Below, one piece after another: positions 41,644-47,037 of a stretch of 47,037 nt of DNA. The notes under the pieces are model-generated. The model made no database searches. It had not been told where the DNA came from and was given only the letters and a program-made list of their open reading frames with translations. A program made the position numbers and the translations under genes. The first letter of the stretch is position 1. The number at the start of each line of letters is the position of its first letter. The stretch is from JASFYU01 sp045046905. Its GTDB lineage: Bacteria > Bacteroidota > Bacteroidia > Flavobacteriales > Flavobacteriaceae. Where the stretch lies: contig JASFYU010000087.1 of assembly GCA_045046905.1 (NCBI GenBank), positions 1 to 47,037 of the forward strand. Direction: 5' to 3'.

Positions 41644-42885
41644 TTACATAGTTGTAAAATACCCTATTAACTTACCGTACATGATATACACCAAAACACA
41701 AATCAATATAAAGCCTGCTATGGCCAATATATTTTGAATAATCGTGTTTTTATATTTCCCCATTACATCTTTACGGTTAAGCACCAACAATAGGCCTATG
41801 GCTATTAATGGTACTGCCAACATAGAGGATGCTTGTGCCAAAATCAAAGAATAAACAGCACCGCCTTTGCCGCTGGCGACAAACATGGCAATAGCCATTC
41901 CTACGAGTAGTATTAGCGCGGTAAATATTTTTGGCATTTTTTCTTCCATTGACCGCCCCATTCCCAAACCATCTGATAAAAGACCTCCTCCAATTACCGC
42001 ATTTACGAGAAGTGAAGAGAAAGCTGCTGAAATAAAACCAAAGGCAAAAACATATTTGGCATAACTACCCAAAAGCAGTTCTAATTGTATCGCCATATCC
42101 GCAGCTGAATTTACGGTAATTCCTAGCGGTTTTAAGGTGGCGGCCGCAGTTATAATAACCAATACTGACATTAAGGCGAGTAGAAAAACCCCAAAATTAG
42201 AATCCTTAATTCCTTTGTCTTTGTCCTTTAGTTTCCACCCCTTGTTTTGTACCAGATACGATTGGTATAAAGCACAATGAAGCACAAAAGTAGTACCTGC
42301 AATTGCAGCTAGTTCCCCAAAATTGTCCATAGAGAATGAACTGGGTACAAACCCCACTGCCGTAGCAATTAGGTCGGGTTTAATAAAGATGAGATTTATA
42401 ACAAAAGCCAAAATCATTAGTATGACCATAAACATCATCAGCTTTTCTAATGTCTTGTACAAATTCTTAGCAAAGAAGATCAATACCAAAGCACCTAGAG
42501 TAAATAAAGGAGGCCAAATTTTTATGTCTATTCCTGTAAGGGTTTCCATACCCATACCTACACCTAAGTTATTGCCGAACTGAAAACTAAGGGCGGCCAA
42601 AAAAGAACTTACGCCTATGATTATTGAAAACCATCTGCCATACTTTTCGGCGATTACACCCAAAATAGATTGGGTATGTAATACGCCAAACCGAGTACTC
42701 ATATTCGAGTATACCGCCATTGAAATGGCGGCAACGAGGATCACCCATAAAAAAGCGTAGCCTTGGGTCGCTCCGATCTTGGTCGAGGTTGTAATACTTC
42801 CAGGGCCCAAAACCACAGCTGCCACAATAAATCCTGGTCCTATTGTTTTAAATAAATTTTTAATTTTCAAAATCATTGTTTTCAA
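41644..42885 (-). CDS. Nramp-like transporter lacking the canonical metal-binding residues
   Basis: The 413-residue, roughly 11-helix membrane protein is clearly of the Nramp fold: IGPGFIVAAVVLGPGSITTS, then GYAFLWVILVAA, and a late half with VVLNRKDVMG-like loops. In classical Nramp proteins TM1 has DPGN and TM6 has MPHN, whose Asp, Asn and Met bind Mn2+ or Fe2+. Here TM1 reads GPGS (27-30) and TM6 reads VLHC (201-204). The ligand set is lost, so the substrate must differ, or it may be a sensor. It is first in an operon with the GNAT gene and divergent from yceI. Confidence 0.85.
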   Translation of the reverse strand: MKTMILKIKNLFKTIGPGFIVAAVVLGPGSITTSTKIGATQGYAFLWVILVAAISMAVYSNMSTRFGVLHTQSILGVIAEKYGRWFSIIIGVSSFLAALSFQFGNNLGVGMGMETLTGIDIKIWPPLFTLGALVLIFFAKNLYKTLEKLMMFMVILMILAFVINLIFIKPDLIATAVGFVPSSFSMDNFGELAAIAGTTFVLHCALYQSYLVQNKGWKLKDKDKGIKDSNFGVFLLALMSVLVIITAAATLKPLGITVNSAADMAIQLELLLGSYAKYVFAFGFISAAFSSLLVNAVIGGGLLSDGLGMGRSMEEKMPKIFTALILLVGMAIAMFVASGKGGAVYSLILAQASSMLAVPLIAIGLLLVLNRKDVMGKYKNTIIQNILAIAGFILICVLVYIMYGKLIGYFTTM

Positions 42886-43257
42886 GATTTATTCCCATGA
42901 GGGATTTTTGGTGTTCAGCGCGTTATTTTAGCAGCCCTAATGTATGAAATTATATACTGACCTCTGCTTCTGTATTCTTAGGCCAGTTAGTGTCTTGAGA
43001 AAAGTACAAAGATTTAGGTATAACCAATCATTTGGTAGTCTTGTATAACATTTTTAACCTTTTAATATGGTATGCTTCAGCATTGTTCTCAAATGTGATA
43101 TATTTGATAAAACTCACAACTTTGGCTCTCAGGTCTTGAGTTGTACTATGTGATAAAAATACGATGAAAGCAGCCTAATCGATCGGTTTTTGAGCCAATC
43201 GGTGTTTGGTATGAACAAGGGCTTTCTCATTAATACATATAAAAGAACCCAGAGGAA
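42886..43257. other. Divergent intergenic region, Nramp-like gene and yceI
   Basis: The 372 bp are AT-rich and presumably hold promoters for both directions. I see no strong palindrome, and no exact TAnnTTTG at the expected distance on either strand. Confidence 0.4.
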
Positions 43258-43803
43258 ATGAAAAAAACGATTCTAACCCTATTTTTAGCAAGTACAACCC
43301 TATTGTCATTTGCACAAGAAACGTATACGACGAGCTCGGCGAGTATTTTGACCATAACCGGTACATCGACAATTCATGATTGGACCGTGACGGCCAATAC
43401 CATTCAAGGGTCTTTGAAAGCAGAGGGGAATAGTCTTAAGGAAATCTCATTCGAGGTAGCGGTTGAAAGCATAATAAGCGAGCGTGGTGCGACTATGGAT
43501 AAGAAGACCCATAACGCCTTGAGGAAAGAAGAACACCCTAATGTGATTTTTTCGGCAGAAGAAATAGAAATTTCAAGTACGGGCAGTCAAAATATTTCAG
43601 GAAAATTGAATATTGCCGGTGTGGTAAAGGAAGTGGATATTAAAGTAGAAATTAAGAGGTCTACAGGAGAAATTCGAATACAAGGCGAAAAGAAAATCAC
43701 CCTCATGGATTTTGATATAAAACCACCCACCGCTATGTTCGGGTCAATTGTTGTCGGTGATGATGTAACTATAAATTTCGATTTGGTTTTCAAGCTAAAC
43801 TGA
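43258..43803 (+). CDS. YceI-family periplasmic lipid-binding protein
   Basis: The 181-residue protein has a signal peptide (KKTILTLFLASTTLLSFAQE). The lipocalin-like YceI fold includes SASILTITGTSTIHDWTVTA (the 'I-G-S/T-S-x-H-DW' core), MDKKTHNALRKEEHPNVIFS, and the C-terminal strand pair (KITLMDFDIKPPTAMFGSIV, VGDDVTINFDLVFKLN). Members bind isoprenoids or amides in the periplasm. Confidence 0.93.
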   Translation: MKKTILTLFLASTTLLSFAQETYTTSSASILTITGTSTIHDWTVTANTIQGSLKAEGNSLKEISFEVAVESIISERGATMDKKTHNALRKEEHPNVIFSAEEIEISSTGSQNISGKLNIAGVVKEVDIKVEIKRSTGEIRIQGEKKITLMDFDIKPPTAMFGSIVVGDDVTINFDLVFKLN

Positions 43804-43943
43804 TAAAAGCTCGTTTCTGTCATTTGTGATTACCGAGAGATGAACTTCTTCTTGACTATTTGTTTTCGGCCTAAAAGAAAAAATTATGATGAGTTCAAAT
43901 AGGAGCGTTGGAGCGTGTATCATAAAAAGGTGTCCCTTTAAGA

Positions 43944-45164
43944 ATGCTTTCTAAATATATAAAAGTAATGTTGAAAATACCTCACTTCTTATCTGTTGTG
44001 ACCTTGCTAATGGTAATTGGTTGCAGTGAACCCACACCCTTGGCTGTTGTCTCTGTCTCCGAAACTGCGGGTTTGACAAGGAATATTGAATATATAACGA
44101 CCATAATTTCTCTTGAGGAGGGGCTAAAAAGTTCTGAAACTCTATTGGTGACCGATTTGGAGAGCAAGAGATCTATTCCTGTTCAAATTATGGATACCAG
44201 TATTGATGGGCATAATTATTCGCTTGAAGTCACGTTTCCCGTGAGTGTAAAGGCCAATCAGACAAAAAATCTTCATTTTAGTATCAAAGAGAAAATGAGA
44301 GATACTTTGCCCGTAAACCTGATGCTTTCAGAAGATCAGCTCTCAGTCGAAAACCGTTTTTATAAGGCTAGTTTTAGTACTGAAAATGACAAAAGAGGCG
44401 GGCAGATAGATGGCATTATTTTGAAAGAGTTTAATGATCAAATTTTGAAACGAGGCCACATATCTATGCATTGGGCACCTAATTTTTCAAAAAGTGATTC
44501 AGAAGGCTATTTTACGATGGAAAGTTTATCGCCCTCATCTAAAAATCATATAAGGCAGGGCTTGTATCAGGTCATTAAAAAGCGTTCGGGCATTTCGGAT
44601 AGCGTTCCAGAAATCAGAATAAAAGGCAGGTATGAATTCTATGTAAATAGTCCCTATTTTTTATTCGAATCGACAATGATTGTTGAAAAAGACGTACAAC
44701 TAGACCTGCTTCGAAATGATGAAATGACGATGGATAGTCTTTTTACTCATGTCATGTACCAACAAAAAAATGGTGAGATTTTACATTTAGGCCTGTATAA
44801 CAATGAGCTTGATGTTTTAGAAGAAGACCACATTCCTGATAATGCCCCTTGGTTGGCATTTTATAATATTGATAAAGGATACGGTTTTGGTTCGATACGT
44901 CTTGCATATGACAATACTAATTTAGACGGAAACCCCTCGCCTACATATACCCCGTATACCAAGATTAGTAGGGCTTCAAACTCTGGGCGGTATTGGAACA
45001 GGGTGTTGATTGGCGAGACTGATATGATGGTCCAAAAAGGAAGTCGTTATAAAGAGAAAAATGCTTATTTGGTATTTAAGGTTGATGTTAGAAAGCCTGA
45101 AAAGGAAATCATGGAATATTATACGCGCTTGACATCGCCCTTGGTTGTTACCGTTTTACAATGA
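43944..45164 (+). CDS. DUF4861-type lipoprotein
   Basis: The 406-residue protein has a lipoprotein signal ending MVIGCSEPTP (Cys28 from the first ATG). Met11 (MLKIPHFLSVV) is a likelier start. The beta-rich domain with NRFYKASFSTENDKRGGQID, GYFTMESLSPSSKNHIRQGL and WLAFYNIDKGYGFGSIRL fits DUF4861 proteins, which often sit in polysaccharide loci of marine Bacteroidota and are thought to process uronates. No catalytic residues can be assigned. Its stop overlaps the apbE ATG by 4 bp, so translation is coupled. Confidence 0.8.
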   Translation: MLSKYIKVMLKIPHFLSVVTLLMVIGCSEPTPLAVVSVSETAGLTRNIEYITTIISLEEGLKSSETLLVTDLESKRSIPVQIMDTSIDGHNYSLEVTFPVSVKANQTKNLHFSIKEKMRDTLPVNLMLSEDQLSVENRFYKASFSTENDKRGGQIDGIILKEFNDQILKRGHISMHWAPNFSKSDSEGYFTMESLSPSSKNHIRQGLYQVIKKRSGISDSVPEIRIKGRYEFYVNSPYFLFESTMIVEKDVQLDLLRNDEMTMDSLFTHVMYQQKNGEILHLGLYNNELDVLEEDHIPDNAPWLAFYNIDKGYGFGSIRLAYDNTNLDGNPSPTYTPYTKISRASNSGRYWNRVLIGETDMMVQKGSRYKEKNAYLVFKVDVRKPEKEIMEYYTRLTSPLVVTVLQ

Positions 45165-46153
45165 CCAAAACACTAGCCCTTGTATTGCTTTTAGTTGTAA
45201 GCCTCGGATCCAATGCCCAAACCCGCTTCGAATACCGACATCGACAAATGGGCACCCAGATCCGATTGGTGTTTTATACATCGGATCACATACGGGCCGA
45301 TTCCGCTTCAAAAGCCGTATTCTCAAGAATTGATGAACTCAATGCCGAATTAAGTGATTATTTGGTCGATAGCGAACTTAATATGCTTTGTTTGCAAGCC
45401 GGGAAAGACGTCTCAGTTAGCAGCGATCTATACCTAATTTTGAAGGCCTCGGTAGCAGTCTCAGAACAAACAAAAGGCGCTTTTGATGTTACCACCGGTC
45501 CTTTGATACGACTGTGGCGTAGGGTTCGGAAAACAAAAATAAAACCTTCTACATCTCAAATAAAAAAGGCGATGCAGAAAGTAGGACATCACTATATCGT
45601 ATTTCCCGATACGAATACAATTCGGTTAGAGAAGAAAGGAATGCAGCTGGATCTAGGCGGCATAGGCAAAGGTTTTGCCGCCGATGAAGTACTCAAAGTC
45701 TTCGAATTGTATGGCATTAGATCAGCCCTGGTCGATATGGGCGGCGATATACGGGTGAGCGACCCTCCGCCGAACAAAAAACATTGGGTCTTGGCTTTTT
45801 CATACTACAATGCCGATAGAAAAGAAATTGTTCAAAAGATAAAACTCAAAAATCAGGCCGTGGCCACATCGGGTGATTTATACCAATATCTTGAGATTGA
45901 TGGTATTCGCTATTCTCATATTATAGATCCGCAAACGGGTATGGCCTTGGGTAACGGCATTCAAGTAACAACGATTGCTACGAATGCAACTTTGGCAGAT
46001 GCCTACGCCTCAGCTTTTAGTGTCATTGGAATCGAGGAAGCCATAAACAGTGTTCAAGAAATACCATCTCTAGAATTTTTTATGGTCGAGAATTATAAAC
46101 AAGAACACAAATCATGGCAAAGTAAGGGGTTTATGAACCATTTGGTGGAGTAA
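45161..46153 (+). CDS. apbE: FAD:protein FMN transferase ApbE
   Basis: ApbE attaches FMN to a Thr of target proteins such as NqrB, NqrC and RnfG, using FAD and Mg2+. It is 330 residues. A secretion signal (ALVLLLVVSLGSNAQ) sends it to the periplasm. Core motifs are MGTQIRLVFYT, TKGAFDVTTGPLIRLWR, LDLGGIGKGFAADEVLKVF, ALVDMGGDIRVSD, and the FAD/Mg motif SHIIDPQTGMALGNGIQVTT with TLADAYASAFSVIG. It overlaps the DUF4861 gene by 4 bp. The target protein is not encoded nearby. Confidence 0.95.
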   Translation: MTKTLALVLLLVVSLGSNAQTRFEYRHRQMGTQIRLVFYTSDHIRADSASKAVFSRIDELNAELSDYLVDSELNMLCLQAGKDVSVSSDLYLILKASVAVSEQTKGAFDVTTGPLIRLWRRVRKTKIKPSTSQIKKAMQKVGHHYIVFPDTNTIRLEKKGMQLDLGGIGKGFAADEVLKVFELYGIRSALVDMGGDIRVSDPPPNKKHWVLAFSYYNADRKEIVQKIKLKNQAVATSGDLYQYLEIDGIRYSHIIDPQTGMALGNGIQVTTIATNATLADAYASAFSVIGIEEAINSVQEIPSLEFFMVENYKQEHKSWQSKGFMNHLVE

Positions 46154-46500
46154 TACTTTCCGGGCATTAAAATGACCTATACAAGGTACAATCATACAGT
46201 TCAAAACAAGGCTGCGTACAGGCCTCTATTTAATCCCTTATTGAGGGTTTAATTCCCAAATGCCTGCCCGCCTATGGAGGAGCTTGCCTCGAAATGAAAA
46301 ATGTTTTTTCGGAAGCATATCTCGTGTGCTTGGGCCGCGAAATCATTGATTAAAGTAGACTATGTGATGTTTTCAGGTTAAATAGGCATTATATGCTGTT
46401 TATGTATATTATTGGCCTTTTGACACATTAAGTCCAAGTAAGAGTATCATTTTATTGTATACTAAAAGTAGTACGGAATGCCTATGCTAGCTGTTGAAAT
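46154..46500. other. Intergenic region with dispersed-repeat copy B
   Basis: No gene is present. The stretch contains repeat copy B (46230-46335). The last 150 bp are AT-rich and may include the promoter of the sensor gene. Confidence 0.5.
46230..46335 (+). repeat. Dispersed intergenic repeat, copy B
   Basis: This is the partner of 36613-36699. It shares TTAATCCC-TTGAGGGTTTAA, then GCTTGCCTCGAAATGAAAA, ATGTTTTTTCGGAAGCATA and a CTTGGG end. It has an extra stretch of about 20 bp (near 46261-46279) between the first and second hairpins. Confidence 0.7.
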
Positions 46501-47037
46501 ATGATGTATCGTTACTTTTTATTGTTTTTCTATATGCACTTTATATACCTATTCGCAAGAAGAGGATACTAAGCAAATTTCCAATGCTATTCAAGAAATT
46601 GGATTACCGCAGATTCAAAACTATAGTCCGGATGATTATAGTGCTTTTGACCAAAATTGGGGGGTTACTCAAGATTCTTCAGGTAGGATGTATTTTGCAA
46701 ATGGGTATGGAGTTCTATCGTATGATGGTGCTAATTGGGATTTAACTGAATTAGCGAACAAATCAACTGCATTTGCACTAATTTCTTCAAAACAGGGTAC
46801 AATTTATGTAGGTGGCGCTGGTGAATTGGGTAAACTTGCAATCAGGAATCAGTAAAATTGAATATCCTTCTTCATTTTCTTTTTACAACAACCCCATTAT
46901 GGTTTATGATATTCAAAGATATTTAGGAAAATTATATATACGGGCTGCCAGTGGTTTATATTATCTGAAAAGCGATGAGAAATTAAAAAAGAATTTATTT
47001 GAACCGCTACTAGGTGATTTTAAAATAATTTTTGATA
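46501..47037 (+). pseudogene. Frameshifted propeller-sensor gene, open at the right edge
   Basis: Three consecutive coding pieces lie in alternating frames. The first is a signal-like start MMYRYFLLFFYMHFIYLF (46501 on). The second is YSQEEDTKQISNAI onward, with GLPQIQNYSPDDYSAFDQNW, GRMYFANGYGVLSYDGANWD and GTIYVGGAGELGKL, ending in TAA near 46854. The third is SGISKIEYPSSFSFYNNPIM onward, back in the first frame to the edge. The content matches the periplasmic beta-propeller at the start of hybrid two-component (Reg_prop/Y_Y_Y) sensors or LuxR-type regulators. At least two frameshifts, or sequence errors, break it. Confidence 0.7.

Noticed and set aside
1..47037. CRISPR arrays, rRNA or tRNA genes, conjugation genes
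   Set aside because: No regularly spaced repeats, no RNA-gene signatures and no relaxase or type IV secretion proteins were recognised.

Overview
The window looks like chromosome from a marine member of the Flavobacteriaceae (Bacteroidota), possibly near Maribacter, Zobellia or Arenibacter. The evidence is a complete gldK-gldL-gldM-gldN gliding/type IX secretion motor cluster, the order miaB, sigma-54 activator, lptE, TPR protein, secG, groES, groEL, TAnnTTTG-type -7 boxes, few Shine-Dalgarno sequences, and many lipoproteins with short lipoboxes. The genus is a guess from general knowledge. No rRNA, tRNA or CRISPR array was seen.

Layout. 1-6889 (minus strand): groEL/groES, then an operon miaB > sigma-54 activator > lptE > TPR protein > secG. 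6708-13570: an integrated element of about 6.9 kb. 13932-19278: an LVIVD-repeat lipoprotein, topA and a ureohydrolase-fold protein without the usual metal ligands. 19406-24150: gldKLMN with a strong terminator. 24458-29854: FAD oxidoreductase, DMT transporter, DUF983 protein, ABC-F ATPase, LRR protein. 29953-36401: MarR regulator with a palindromic operator, then an RND efflux system (adaptor, pump, TolC-like channel). 36950-47037: Gfo/Idh/MocA oxidoreductase, cysteine-rich mini-protein, GH16 remnant, DUF2807 protein, a second SUMF1-like lipoprotein, GNAT, an unusual Nramp-like transporter, YceI, DUF4861 lipoprotein, ApbE, and a frameshifted sensor gene running off the edge.

The main observation is that the 6.9 kb element sits inside the 5' end of miaB. 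The apparent original start of miaB (32 codons, MEKTINESIQG... ending RKLYIDIYL) and its promoter lie at 13550-13714, on the far side of the element. The miaB body now starts inside the element, which supplies a new promoter, leader and about 58 low-complexity codons and rejoins the frame at RKLYI. An identical 8-bp core (TCTATATA on +) lies at both junctions (6708-6715 and 13563-13570). Repeats of GGGTATAAC cluster just inside both ends, as integrase arm sites would, and at the left end they lie in the new miaB leader and coding sequence. The tyrosine recombinase at the right end is split by one in-frame TAG, so the element may be locked in place. Cargo is a beta-propeller glycoside-hydrolase-like protein, an acyl-CoA-ligase-like enzyme whose promoter lies between two perfect palindromes, and a ParB-domain protein.

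Functional links: GldK/N (ring) and GldL/M (motor) make one machine, and the gaps between their genes contain hairpins of different strength that could set stoichiometry. The MarR-RND-TolC block is a self-contained regulated efflux operon. DUF4861 and ApbE overlap by 4 bp.
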